From Pedobacter hiemivivus (lineage in GTDB: Bacteria > Bacteroidota > Bacteroidia > Sphingobacteriales > Sphingobacteriaceae): 64,000 nt of DNA. Below are positions 18,301-26,518 of the stretch, piece by piece. The position numbers were made by a program, and so were the translations under genes. The DNA lies in assembly GCF_004331685.1 (NCBI RefSeq), contig NZ_SJSM01000013.1, positions 99,282 through 163,281 on the forward strand, in the 5' to 3' direction. Every line of letters begins with the position of its first letter. Within the stretch, counting starts at the first letter, position 1. A model generated the notes under the pieces. It was not told the origin of the DNA. It ran no database searches and saw only the letters and a program-made list of their open reading frames with translations.

Positions 18301-18552
18301 TCATTAGCGTTTGTTGTAGGATTGTTTCCAATGAGTATCGCTACAGGACCATCAGCTCAAGGTAATCACTCCATCAGTATTGGCGCTGCAGGGGGAATGG
18401 TCTCTGGTGTAATTCTTGGACTGATGCTGATCCCTGTATTGTTTGTCATCTTCCAGAATTTACAAGAAAAAGTATCAGGAAAGCCTTTACAGGATGAAAA
18501 CAATCATCAACCCGAAGTGATCAAGGTAGATTCAGAGATAATATATTCTTAA
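15361..18552 (+). CDS. RND multidrug efflux permease (AcrB/MexB-type)
   Basis: This 1063-residue inner-membrane proton antiporter has the HAE1-family layout: a single N-terminal helix, periplasmic porter domain, a block of six helices, a second porter domain and a final helix block. The proton-relay aspartates D407-D408 in GIVVDDAIVVVE sit at the same positions as in E. coli AcrB. Other family marks are FIQRPVLATVISI at the start and GLLAKNAILIVEFA in the second half. It is cotranscribed with the adaptor (5-base gap) and the outer-membrane factor (24-base gap). Substrates cannot be predicted. Confidence 0.97.
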   Translation: MFKIFIQRPVLATVISILLVILGVLSLTKLPLQQFPDIAPPSVLVTANYPGANAETVLRSVAPSLEESINGVENMSYMSSTASNDGTLAITVYFKLGTDPDQAAVNVQNRVTQATSQLPSEVVQQGIITAKQQNSFIMAIGMYTEDESKYDQTFIANYAQINIIPEIKRIPGVGSASIFGGVKDYSMRIWLNPTQMASYKITPNEVMAAIQDKSLEAAPGRFGERSNEVFEYVIKYKGKLTKPEEYENIAIRSNSDGSVLHLKDVGRVEFGAYSYNSLTRLNGKKGVVLGIIQLAGSNANEIQIAINKLMEKSAKDFPAGVKHNIFYSTKVALDQSIEQVVHTLIEAFILVFIVVFIFLQDFRSTLIPAIAVPVAILGTFFFMQLFGFSINLLTLFALVLAIGIVVDDAIVVVEAVHAKMEHKHIGAKQATHEAMHEISGAIISITLVMSAVFLPVGFLEGSTGVFYRQFAFTMATAIIISAINALTLSPALAALFLKSNHTGQAEGTKKGFKEKFFAGFNSSFNAMTNRYVNGLRFLIKNKVVSIGALAIIILATIWLVRTTPTGFIPTEDQGFVAIAVNTPSGTSLDGTAKVMQQAETELRSLDASRFVTAITGFNLLTSSTSPSSAVVFVLLKPTKERGKVQDINAIMEVIRGKLGAISGGSFFVFSFPTVPGFSNVEALDLVLQDKTGGKLDKFSGIANNFIGELMKRKEIAVAFTTFKADYPQLQLEVDDEKANQLGVNVRDILQTMQAYFGSAQASDFNRFGKYYRVLVQADIADRADPSAIDRVFVKNKTGEMVPIKTLVKLSRVYGSETASRYNLFNSIQVNAIPKPGYSSGDAINAIQEVAKEQLPAGYGFEFSGQTREEMSSNGQSTVVFMLCLIFVYFLLAAQYESYILPLAVILSVPTGVLGVFVTIGLTGIENNIYVQVALIMLIGLLAKNAILIVEFAIQRRKAGLSLVNAALDAARLRLRPILMTSLAFVVGLFPMSIATGPSAQGNHSISIGAAGGMVSGVILGLMLIPVLFVIFQNLQEKVSGKPLQDENNHQPEVIKVDSEIIYS

Positions 18553-18576
18553 TCATTTAAATAATAATAAGATAAA

Positions 18577-19986
18577 ATGAACACATATAGAAATACATTA
18601 GCTGCTTTATTCGTTTTGCTGGTGCTTGCTGGATGTAAAGTATCAAAAGATACAGCATTGCCCATCAAAGCAATCCCTGAAAAATTTAGGGATGCCCAAG
18701 GGCAGGATTCATTAAGCATTGCTGATCAGACTATAAAAGATTTTTTTAAAGAAGAAGAACTAAGAAACCTTGTAGATACAGCTTTAGTAAGAAACTATGA
18801 TTTGCAGATTGCCCTCAAAAACATGGAATCCGCACAGCAATTACTGAAGCAATCAAAGTTAGGCAATATACCACAGGTAGATTTGCAAATAACAGGTAGT
18901 TCGAATCGTCCTTCAGATAACAGTTTAAATGGCTTAAGTACCAGCCAGTTTTTAAAAACAACTCACGTCGAAGACTTCAATGCGAATGTGGGGTTAAGGT
19001 GGGAAGCAGACATCTGGGGTAAAATAAAGGGTGAGAAACAAGCTGCTTTGGCAACCTATTTACAAACGGAGGAGGCAAAAAAAGCCATCCAGACTCAGTT
19101 GATAGCCAGTGTTGCTCAGGGATATTACAGATTGCTAATGATGGATGCACAGATTGCTATTGCTAAAAAGAACTTGGCTTTAAGTGATAGTACTTTAAGA
19201 ATTATCCATTTACAGTTTGATGCCGGACAGGTAACATCGCTTGCTATTCAGCAAGCTAAAGCTCAACAGTTGGTGGCTGCACAGTTGATTCCTAAATTTG
19301 AGCAAGATATAACGATCCAGGAGAATGCCCTGCGAGTATTAACTGGACGATTACCAGGAAGTGTTGATCGTTTGGCAAGCTTGGAAAAAAGCGATGTCAT
19401 TAGTCAGGTTTCTGCGGGATATCCTACAGCCATGGTGAGCAGACGTCCAGACGTTAAAAGTGCCGAATTGTCTCTAAACATTGCCAATGCTAAAGTCGGT
19501 ATTGCTAAAGCAAGTCTCTATCCATCCTTAAGTATTACTGCAAGTGCAGGCCTTAATTCATTTAAAGCCAGTAATTGGTTTAATATACCAGCATCATTAT
19601 TTGGTGTGGTAGCAGGAGGGATTACACAACCGCTTCTTCAGGGCAGACAATTAAAAACGCAATATGAAGTAGCCAAAATTGAAAGAGAAAAAACGGTAAT
19701 TCAATTCCGTCAATCCGTACTGAATGCGGTTGCAGAAGTTTCTGACGAATTGGTGAAGATTGAGAAATTAAAACAGCAATACGACATTTCGAAAGATAAA
19801 GTAAACACCCTGCAGCAAGCAGTTAGAAACGCCAACCTATTATTCAAAAGTGGAATGGCCAATTACCTTGAGGTGATTACTGCTCAAAGTAATTCACTGC
19901 AAAGTGAGCTTGAGCTAACCACCATTAAAACGGCACAACTTAACGCTAGAGTGGAACTTTACCGCGCATTAGGAGGGGGATTATAA
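18577..19986 (+). CDS. RND efflux outer-membrane channel lipoprotein (OprM/NodT family)
   Basis: This 469-residue TolC-type channel completes the tripartite pump. It has a lipobox ending at Cys20 (LVLAGC), two outer membrane efflux protein repeats with long amphipathic helices, VGLRWEADIWGKIKGEKQAA at the first beta-barrel turn, and SRRPDVKSAEL, which is typical of the NodT/OprM branch. It is the last gene of the efflux operon. No hairpin terminator is evident immediately after the stop. Confidence 0.95.
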   Translation: MNTYRNTLAALFVLLVLAGCKVSKDTALPIKAIPEKFRDAQGQDSLSIADQTIKDFFKEEELRNLVDTALVRNYDLQIALKNMESAQQLLKQSKLGNIPQVDLQITGSSNRPSDNSLNGLSTSQFLKTTHVEDFNANVGLRWEADIWGKIKGEKQAALATYLQTEEAKKAIQTQLIASVAQGYYRLLMMDAQIAIAKKNLALSDSTLRIIHLQFDAGQVTSLAIQQAKAQQLVAAQLIPKFEQDITIQENALRVLTGRLPGSVDRLASLEKSDVISQVSAGYPTAMVSRRPDVKSAELSLNIANAKVGIAKASLYPSLSITASAGLNSFKASNWFNIPASLFGVVAGGITQPLLQGRQLKTQYEVAKIEREKTVIQFRQSVLNAVAEVSDELVKIEKLKQQYDISKDKVNTLQQAVRNANLLFKSGMANYLEVITAQSNSLQSELELTTIKTAQLNARVELYRALGGGL

Positions 19987-20333
19987 GGGGGATTTTTTCG
20001 ATATCACACAATTGTTACCCGATTAATCAACCTTTGGGTATTTAGCTAAAACCAGGAATTATAATCAATAAATTATCAAATAAAAGCGATTTTTATGATA
20101 ATTGAGATTGTAAGCCTGGTTTTACTGATAAAAGGGGCATTGTTTTATCTCATCTTGCTAGATCAGCAATTTACATTTATTGAATAAAATGATATGTTTG
20201 CAGCCGGATAAAAATCACACCCGATAGGGTTGAGACTTATATGCCGTTAAACTTAAAGGTAAAATAGGAGTCAAAGCTGTATACGAAATGTAATATTTAA
20301 AGGGTATCACTTAAATTACAGAATTGAATAACC
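19987..20333. other. Non-coding interval with one possible 30-codon ORF
   Basis: This stretch between the efflux operon and the DsbD-like genes has no clear gene. It holds an ATG-initiated 30-codon hydrophobic ORF at 20095-20187 (starting MIIEIVSLVLLIKGALFYLI) and a -7-like TATGTTTG at 20193-20200. Neither is strong. I see no repeat or operator here. Confidence 0.35.
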
Positions 20334-20361
20334 TTGATATTAGAGGAAATACATAAGTTTG
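20334..20361 (+). promoter_or_regulatory. Bacteroidota promoter for the DsbD-alpha-like gene
   Basis: TTG at 20334-20336, a 17-base spacer and TAAGTTTG at 20354-20361 match the -33/-7 pattern (TTTG, TAnnTTTG) of Bacteroidota. Transcription would start about 20 bases before the ATG at 20388. Confidence 0.6.
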
Positions 20362-20387
20362 CTTACACATAAAAAAACAATTATAAA

Positions 20388-20834
20388 ATGAAAAACCTAA
20401 TCTTGTTAACCGTTGGAATACTATTTAGCTTATCTGCAAGTAGTCAAATTTTGAAACCCGTAAAATGGAGTTATGCTGCAAAGAAAACTTCAAAAACTGA
20501 AGCTACTGTGTATCTTAAAGCTACTGTTGATGAGGGATGGCACCTTTACTCACAAAATATGGCTGATGGCGGTCCTGTGAAAACAAGCTTTACATTTGCA
20601 CCTTCAAAAGCTTACAAAGCTGTAGGTAAAACAATTGAACCAAAAGGAATCACTAAGTTCGAGAAGTCGTTTGACATGAATGTTACTTACTTCGAGAAAA
20701 CAGTTACTTTCCAACAAAAAGTTAAATTAACTGGTGCAACTGCAATTGTTAAAGGAACACTTGAGTTTATGGTATGTGATGATTCTCAATGTCTACCTCC
20801 AGAAACAGTTGAGTTCTCTATTCCAGTAAAATAA
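20388..20834 (+). CDS. Periplasmic DsbD N-terminal-domain-like protein
   Basis: This 148-residue secreted protein (signal peptide ending near SASSQ, residue 20) is a stand-alone version of the DsbD alpha domain (PF11412). The paired cysteines in VCDDSQCLPPETVEF near the C-terminus match those that receive electrons from the membrane domain. It starts a two-gene unit; the DsbD beta/gamma-like protein begins 6 bases after its stop. It likely passes reducing power to periplasmic partners such as cytochrome c maturation or thiol repair proteins. Confidence 0.88.
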   Translation: MKNLILLTVGILFSLSASSQILKPVKWSYAAKKTSKTEATVYLKATVDEGWHLYSQNMADGGPVKTSFTFAPSKAYKAVGKTIEPKGITKFEKSFDMNVTYFEKTVTFQQKVKLTGATAIVKGTLEFMVCDDSQCLPPETVEFSIPVK

Positions 20835-20840
20835 GAAATA

Positions 20841-22544
20841 ATGATTTTAAACAACTATTTGACAAGCATGAAAGTGCTTGTCATTGGGCTTTTCCTACTT
20901 TTTGGCTCTGTTACCTGCGCATTAGCACAGGAAGCAGATACTTCGACTGCTGATCTTGAATTTACCGAGATTGCACCAGAAGAGGCTCCTAAAGCTGATA
21001 CAGCCATAGTTGCTCCGGCAACAACCATTACAGATACTACAAAAAAGATAACAACCACAAGCAGCGATGCAAAAGCTAATAAAGCAGAAAAGGAAAAAAC
21101 CTTATGGGAAACCTTTATTGCAGGATTAGTAGGTGGGTTTTTAGCATTTTTAATGCCTTGTATCTTTCCAATGGTTCCATTAACCATTAGTTACTTTACA
21201 AAAAGAGCCGGAAGTAAAAGCAAGGGCATTGGTCAGGCTTTAATTTATGGACTATCTATTATTGTCATCTACGTAGCTTTTGGCTTGTTGATTACCGTAA
21301 TATTTGGCTCTGCAGGATTAAATGCTTTAAGTGCCAGTGGCTTATTTAATTTCTTATTCTTCATCCTACTCGTAGTGTTTGCCATCTCCTTCTTTGGAGC
21401 GTTTGAAATCACCCTACCTAGCTCTATTGTAAACAAAATAGACAACAAAGCAGACAACAGTAAAGGTCTTGGCGGTATTTTCTTTATGGCCGCTTCTTTA
21501 GCTTTGGTGTCTTTTTCTTGTACAGGACCAATTATCGGTACCTTATTGGTACAGGCAAGTTCTAAAGGTGAATTACTGGCACCAGCAATCGGGATGTTCG
21601 GATTTGCGCTTGCTTTAGCTTTACCGTTTACTTTATCAGCGATATTCCCTGGATTTTTAAGTAGTATGCCTAAATCAGGTGGTTGGTTAAACAGCGTAAA
21701 GGTATGCCTGGGTTTCCTGGAACTGGCTTTAGCTTTAAAATTCCTTTCCTCAGCTGATTTGGCCTGGCATTGGGAATGGTTTGACAGAGAGATCTTCTTA
21801 GTCCTGTGGATCGTGATCTTCACCCTAATGGGAATTTATCTCCTTGGAAAGATCAAGTTTTCACACGATAGCGATGTTCCTTTTGTGTCTGTACCTAGGT
21901 TATTCTTCGCCATTCTATCGTTTTCATTCGCGATGTACATGGTTCCCGGTTTATGGGGAGCGCCAGTAAGCGTATTGAGTGGATTGGCTCCGCCGATGAA
22001 TACACAGGATTTTATCTTAAGTGGAAATGGATCGTCAGGTGGTTCAAGTGCTGCATCAGCTGACTTCCCTGCTAAAGTAAAATATAGCGAATCGTTGAAA
22101 CCACCTGTAGGCTTCCACCCATTCTTTGATTTAGATGAAGGTTTGGAATATGCGAAGAAGGTAGGTAAACCTGTTTTGCTTGACTTTACCGGACATACTT
22201 GTGTAAACTGCAGAAGAATGGAAGATCTGGTTTGGGTTGACAAAGAAGTTGCCCGCCTGATCAATGAAGAATATGTATTGATCCAGCTATATGCTGATGA
22301 TCGTAACATTAAAATGCCAGCAGAGAAAGTTCATTACTCGGACATTTTGAAACGCAAGACGGATGATTTAGGTTATTGGAACCTGGATTTCCAGGCGACA
22401 AGATATGGATCAAATGCTCAGCCATTATATGTATTGGCCGGTCATGATTTGAATCCCCTGGTACCTGCTCAAGGCGCCATCTTTGATGCTAAAGAATACG
22501 CAACTTATCTTAAAAGTGGCCTTGCTAATTTTAAGAGCAAATAA
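20841..22544 (+). CDS. dsbD: Protein-disulfide reductase, DsbD/CcdA plus thioredoxin domain
   Basis: This 567-residue membrane protein carries electrons from cytoplasmic thioredoxin to the periplasm. After a signal-like N-terminus (Met10 at 20868 is an alternative start) and an acidic/Thr-rich linker, a CcdA-type domain of eight helices begins with FLMPCIFPMVPLT (C108 region) and includes SFSCTGPIIGTLL. The C-terminal periplasmic thioredoxin domain has C454-V-N-C457. It lacks the N-terminal alpha domain, which is encoded separately just upstream. Together the two genes split the classical DsbD. Confidence 0.94.
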   Translation: MILNNYLTSMKVLVIGLFLLFGSVTCALAQEADTSTADLEFTEIAPEEAPKADTAIVAPATTITDTTKKITTTSSDAKANKAEKEKTLWETFIAGLVGGFLAFLMPCIFPMVPLTISYFTKRAGSKSKGIGQALIYGLSIIVIYVAFGLLITVIFGSAGLNALSASGLFNFLFFILLVVFAISFFGAFEITLPSSIVNKIDNKADNSKGLGGIFFMAASLALVSFSCTGPIIGTLLVQASSKGELLAPAIGMFGFALALALPFTLSAIFPGFLSSMPKSGGWLNSVKVCLGFLELALALKFLSSADLAWHWEWFDREIFLVLWIVIFTLMGIYLLGKIKFSHDSDVPFVSVPRLFFAILSFSFAMYMVPGLWGAPVSVLSGLAPPMNTQDFILSGNGSSGGSSAASADFPAKVKYSESLKPPVGFHPFFDLDEGLEYAKKVGKPVLLDFTGHTCVNCRRMEDLVWVDKEVARLINEEYVLIQLYADDRNIKMPAEKVHYSDILKRKTDDLGYWNLDFQATRYGSNAQPLYVLAGHDLNPLVPAQGAIFDAKEYATYLKSGLANFKSK

Positions 22545-22554
22545 AGACTCAACC

Positions 22555-22610
22555 AACGTTATGATAAGAACAATAGCTTTTTAGGAGCTAATTATTCTTA
22601 TCATAACGTT
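22555..22610. terminator. Long hairpin after the DsbD-like gene
   Basis: AACGTTATGATAAGAA at 22555-22570 is exactly complementary to TTCTTATCATAACGTT at 22595-22610; inside it a 5-bp TAGCT/AGCTA stem extends the structure. It has no T tract, so it may act as a terminator, processing signal or both. Confidence 0.6.
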
Positions 22611-22648
22611 ATACCATACCAAACAATCATATAAAAACTATAATCTAA

Positions 22649-25201
22649 ATGAAGAAATTAAGTTTGATCGCACTGGTGCTTTTCTGCGCCAGCTATCAGG
22701 GTTTTTCGCAGAAAAAAAATCCAAAAACGCCAACTCCAGCACCAGCTATGGTGCCACCAAGTGGTAATCCGAATGCAATGAACCGCCCGGGCGGGCCAGC
22801 AACTGCTCCAAAACCCTATAACCAGGTTATAACGGCTAAAGCAAAAACAGACAAAGGTTTGTTTAAAGTTCATTTTTTAGAAGATCGCTATTTCTTTGAA
22901 ATCGCAGATTCATTATTGGGCAGAGAGATATTAACTGTAAATAGAATAAGTAAGGCTGCTGCTGGTAACCGTGCTTCTATGATCGGTTATGGTGGTGATC
23001 AAATTGGCGACAATGTGATCAGCTTTGAAAAAGGACCTTCAAACAAGATATATTTAAAGAGTATTTCTTTTGGCGAGCGTGCAAAAGATACTACAGAGCA
23101 GGGGATGTACAAATCTGTAATGAATTCGAACATTCAGCCTTTGGTAGCTTCTTTTGATATCAAAGCTTTTGCTAAAGATTCTATTTCTGGTGTTAAAGGG
23201 GTTGTTATTGATGTTACTGACTATATGAACAGCGATAATGATATTTTCTTTTTTGACGCAGGAACAAAAAAATCATTGTCATTAGCTGGGCAAATTCCTG
23301 ATAGGAGCTATATCAAGGAAATTAAAGCTTTCCCTATGAATATAGAGATCAGAACGCTTAAAACCTATACAAAATCTGCTCCGCAAGGACCAATGGGTAT
23401 GGGTGCCCCATCTTCAACACCGGCAACCTACGAACTTAACAGTTCAATGGTATTGTTACCGTCTAGAGAAATGAAACCAAGATTCTTTGATCCAAGGGTA
23501 GGTTATTTTGCTACTGGTTACGTTGATTTTGACGCCAATACACAAGGTGTAAAAAATCAATCATTAATTACACGTTGGAAGTTAGAGCCAAAAGCTGAAG
23601 ATATTGAAAAATATAAAAGAGGTGAATTGGTTGAGCCTAAAAAACAAATCGTTTATTATATCGATCCTGCAACTCCAAAGAAATGGGTTCCTTACCTTAT
23701 TCAAGGTGTAAATGACTGGCAGGTTGCTTTTGAAAAAGCAGGTTTTAAAAATGCTATTGTAGCTAAAGAAGCACCAAGTGATCCATCGTGGAGCATGGAA
23801 GATGCAAGACATAGTGTTATCGTTTACAAACCTTCTGATATTGCTAATGCAAGTGGTCCACACGTACATGATCCACGTACAGGTGAAATTATCGAAACAC
23901 ACATCAACTGGTATCACAACATCATGCAGTTGTTAAGAAACTGGTATTTTATCCAGGCTTCTGCAATTGATCCTCAAGCGCGCAAGATGAAGTTTGATGA
24001 TAAATTAATGGGCGAATTGATTCGTTTTGTGTCTTCACATGAAGTTGGACATACTTTAGGTTTACGTCATAACTTTGGCTCTTCGGCAACAGTTCCTGTT
24101 GAGAAGTTAAGAGATAAACAATGGGTTGAGAAAAACGGACATACGCCATCAATTATGGATTATGCACGTTTCAATTACGTTGCTCAACCAGAAGATAACA
24201 TTAGTGCTAAAGGTATTTTTCCAAGAATTGGTGACTACGATATGTGGGCAATTGAATGGGGATACAGATGGTTACCTGAATTTAATACTGCTGAAGATGA
24301 AGCAAGTTATTCTAATCAAACCATTATTAAAAGAGTTGGTGCAGACAAACGTTTAGCTTTCGGAACTGAAAGTGACTCAAATGATCCACGTAACCAAAGT
24401 GAAGATATTGGCGATAACGCGATGGTAGCTTCTGCTTATGGTATCAAAAATCTTAAGCGTATTTTACCTAATATTTTAACTTGGAGCAAAGAGCCTAACG
24501 AAAGCTATCAGAACGCAAAAACACTTTACTCTGAAGTTGTTGGTCAGTATGGCCGCTATATGGGACACGTTGTTAAAAATGTGGCTGGTATTTACACAAC
24601 ACCTAAAACTATTGAAGAAAAAGGTGGTATGTATCAGGCCGTGCCTTTTGCAAAACAAAAGGAAGCAATGACTTTCCTTAACGCACAATTGTTTGCTACG
24701 CCAACATGGTTAATCAACAAAGAATTAATTGAACGTACTGGTGTAAATCCAACAGACCTTTTCCAAGGTGTTCAAAAAAACACTTTAGGTAAACTTCAAA
24801 ACGCAAATACCATTGCTAAACTGATCAATGCAGAGGCATTGAATGGTGTTAATGCTTATAGTGCAGTTAATCTGTTTAGTGATCTTAAAGCCGGTGTTTG
24901 GTCTGAATTGTATTCACATAAAAATATTGATGTATACAGAAGGAACTTGCAAAAAGCTTATGTAGATAATATGACTAAGTTAATTGTAGCACCTGCTCCA
25001 TCATCAAATCCTATGGCAAATTTCCCTGGTTTTGGTACGGCTAATCCTATGGGGTCGGATGTTTCAAGCATCGGTCGTGCACATTTAACAACTTTAGCGA
25101 AAGATATTCGTGCTGCAATACCTGCTTCAACAGGTATGAGTAAATATCACTTACAAGATTTATTGGTGCGTATCAATTCGGCCTTAAATCCTAAATCGTA
25201 A
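22649..25201 (+). CDS. Secreted zinc-dependent metalloprotease (DUF5117/DUF4953-type)
   Basis: This 850-residue protein has a signal peptide (cut near SYQGFSQ, residue 21), a Pro-rich linker, a central beta-rich region and the metzincin-like zinc site H464-E-V-G-H468-x5-H474 (HEVGHTLGLRH), followed by SIMDYARFNYVAQPED, in which the Met-turn-like Met is expected. Bacteroidota proteins of this type, with DUF5117/DUF4953 regions, are annotated as zinc-dependent metalloproteases. Substrate is unknown. It is a single-gene unit with hairpins on both sides. Confidence 0.9.
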   Translation: MKKLSLIALVLFCASYQGFSQKKNPKTPTPAPAMVPPSGNPNAMNRPGGPATAPKPYNQVITAKAKTDKGLFKVHFLEDRYFFEIADSLLGREILTVNRISKAAAGNRASMIGYGGDQIGDNVISFEKGPSNKIYLKSISFGERAKDTTEQGMYKSVMNSNIQPLVASFDIKAFAKDSISGVKGVVIDVTDYMNSDNDIFFFDAGTKKSLSLAGQIPDRSYIKEIKAFPMNIEIRTLKTYTKSAPQGPMGMGAPSSTPATYELNSSMVLLPSREMKPRFFDPRVGYFATGYVDFDANTQGVKNQSLITRWKLEPKAEDIEKYKRGELVEPKKQIVYYIDPATPKKWVPYLIQGVNDWQVAFEKAGFKNAIVAKEAPSDPSWSMEDARHSVIVYKPSDIANASGPHVHDPRTGEIIETHINWYHNIMQLLRNWYFIQASAIDPQARKMKFDDKLMGELIRFVSSHEVGHTLGLRHNFGSSATVPVEKLRDKQWVEKNGHTPSIMDYARFNYVAQPEDNISAKGIFPRIGDYDMWAIEWGYRWLPEFNTAEDEASYSNQTIIKRVGADKRLAFGTESDSNDPRNQSEDIGDNAMVASAYGIKNLKRILPNILTWSKEPNESYQNAKTLYSEVVGQYGRYMGHVVKNVAGIYTTPKTIEEKGGMYQAVPFAKQKEAMTFLNAQLFATPTWLINKELIERTGVNPTDLFQGVQKNTLGKLQNANTIAKLINAEALNGVNAYSAVNLFSDLKAGVWSELYSHKNIDVYRRNLQKAYVDNMTKLIVAPAPSSNPMANFPGFGTANPMGSDVSSIGRAHLTTLAKDIRAAIPASTGMSKYHLQDLLVRINSALNPKS

Positions 25202-25227
25202 GTTAATTCCGATTTTCTTATTTACTA

Positions 25228-25266
25228 AGAGGCCTGGTCATAAAATATGACCAGGCCTCTTTTTTT
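25228..25266 (+). terminator. Strong hairpin terminator after the metalloprotease gene
   Basis: AGAGGCCTGGTCATA and TATGACCAGGCCTCT form a perfect 15-bp stem with a 3-base AAA loop, followed by six T. Confidence 0.95.
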
Positions 25267-25329
25267 GTACGTATCGTCAATTAGAGAAAATACAAAAATT
25301 GGTAATGACGATCGTATTATATGCTCCTA

Positions 25330-25410
25330 GTCATCCTGAATTTATTTCAGGATCTCGCAATAGAAGGGTGGTCTTTCTCTTGAGAGGTGCTGAAATAAAT
25401 TCAGCGTGAC
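25330..25410. repeat. REP-like imperfect inverted repeat
   Basis: GTCATCCTGAATTTATTTCAG at 25330-25350 and CTGAAATAAATTCAGCGTGAC at 25390-25410 are near-complementary (15-bp core CTGAATTTATTTCAG exact), separated by 39 bases. The 'GTCATCCTGAAT..TTTCAGGATCTC' form is a common dispersed intergenic element in Bacteroidota genomes. It lies between two converging genes. Confidence 0.7.
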
Positions 25411-25417
25411 GAACGCT

Positions 25418-26506
25418 TTAATTTAGTTCAATTCTCAGCATAACATTAAAGTAATTATTGATATCTTTTTCAGTTTCCAATGATGCCATACTTTCGTAGA
25501 CCATGCGAAGCCTTTTCCTGATGTTTTCTAAGCCAATATGATGGCTTGTGCTTGTTGTTTTTGTGTTGATTAAGTTTGAGGTTTGAACAACTATCGTTCG
25601 ACCATCACAGCTAATAGAAACGCGTGCTGGGTGCTCATATTGTAAAAGATCTCCATGCTTAAACATATTTTCAACAAGGGTGATCAATATTAAAGGAATG
25701 ATTTCAACATCTTTCAGATTATCATCATAATCCAGAAAGATGTTGAGTCCATTTTCTGACTTGATTTTATGAAGCCTGATCAGGTTTTCTACTTGTTCAA
25801 TCTCATTCGTCAATGGCGTGAAATTACGATCGGCATCTTCCTGTATAGCATACCTCATCATTTCAGAAAGTGACATGATTGCATCAGCAGCTTCAGGAAC
25901 TACTTTACGCGTATTTGAATAAATGAAGCTCAATGTATTAAATAGAAAGTGTGGGTTGATCTGCGCTTTTAAATGAGCATGTTGAGATTTTACCAGCTCT
26001 GCTTGAACGTTTTGATGCTCGATGATCATCAGCAAACGTTCTTTTTCTACCTGCTGTGCAGTCTTCCTTTCTTTTAAATAGTTCGTCAGATAATAGTATC
26101 CTGAAGAGAAAAGTAAGAAATACGATGTTCTCCAAACCCCATTCGCTATGGATGTACTATTGAGTTCGACAGGTGTATAAACAGTCAGGCCGGCAAATTT
26201 GTGCAAAAAGGCTACGATATATATAGTCAGAGGAACGTATATAACAATCTCTATTAAAACTAGCACTGGAAGCAACCAACTAGTTTTTGAACTCTCGGTT
26301 TTTGTTGCGGGCATAACCACATGCGCATGAAAGTAAAACAAGCAAATGTTCAGAATATAAAATACAGCATAATTACTAAAAGTAGCAAAGTACCCCCTTA
26401 AAATTCCGGTTACCACAACCTCGTAAAAAATAAATAGGGACCAGGCTACAAAATGAATCTGGTTCTTCTTAATTATAAATAAAATATCTTGCAAATGCTT
26501 TTTCAT
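25418..26506 (-). CDS. LytS-type sensor histidine kinase
   Basis: This 362-residue membrane kinase has four predicted helices (about 17-40, 45-62, 75-100, 124-142), a short coiled coil and the His_kinase domain (PF06580) with phospho-acceptor H186 in QINPHFLFNTL, and an HATPase end with ENMFKHGD and HHIGLENIRKRL. The response regulator gene ends 12 bases upstream on the same strand, so they form one operon (RR first). The stimulus is unknown; there is no large extracellular sensor domain. Confidence 0.94.
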   Translation of the reverse strand: MKKHLQDILFIIKKNQIHFVAWSLFIFYEVVVTGILRGYFATFSNYAVFYILNICLFYFHAHVVMPATKTESSKTSWLLPVLVLIEIVIYVPLTIYIVAFLHKFAGLTVYTPVELNSTSIANGVWRTSYFLLFSSGYYYLTNYLKERKTAQQVEKERLLMIIEHQNVQAELVKSQHAHLKAQINPHFLFNTLSFIYSNTRKVVPEAADAIMSLSEMMRYAIQEDADRNFTPLTNEIEQVENLIRLHKIKSENGLNIFLDYDDNLKDVEIIPLILITLVENMFKHGDLLQYEHPARVSISCDGRTIVVQTSNLINTKTTSTSHHIGLENIRKRLRMVYESMASLETEKDINNYFNVMLRIELN

Positions 26507-26518
26507 TCATGTATTAGG

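Noticed and set aside
20855..21187. A 110-codon minus-strand frame over the start of the DsbD-like gene
   Set aside because: It mirrors the Ala/Thr-rich linker of the real gene; composition artefact.
21269..22309. Long minus-strand frames (184 and 157 codons) opposite the DsbD-like gene
   Set aside because: They overlap a clear gene with CcdA and thioredoxin motifs, and their products look like random Lys/Pro/Asn-rich sequence without domains.
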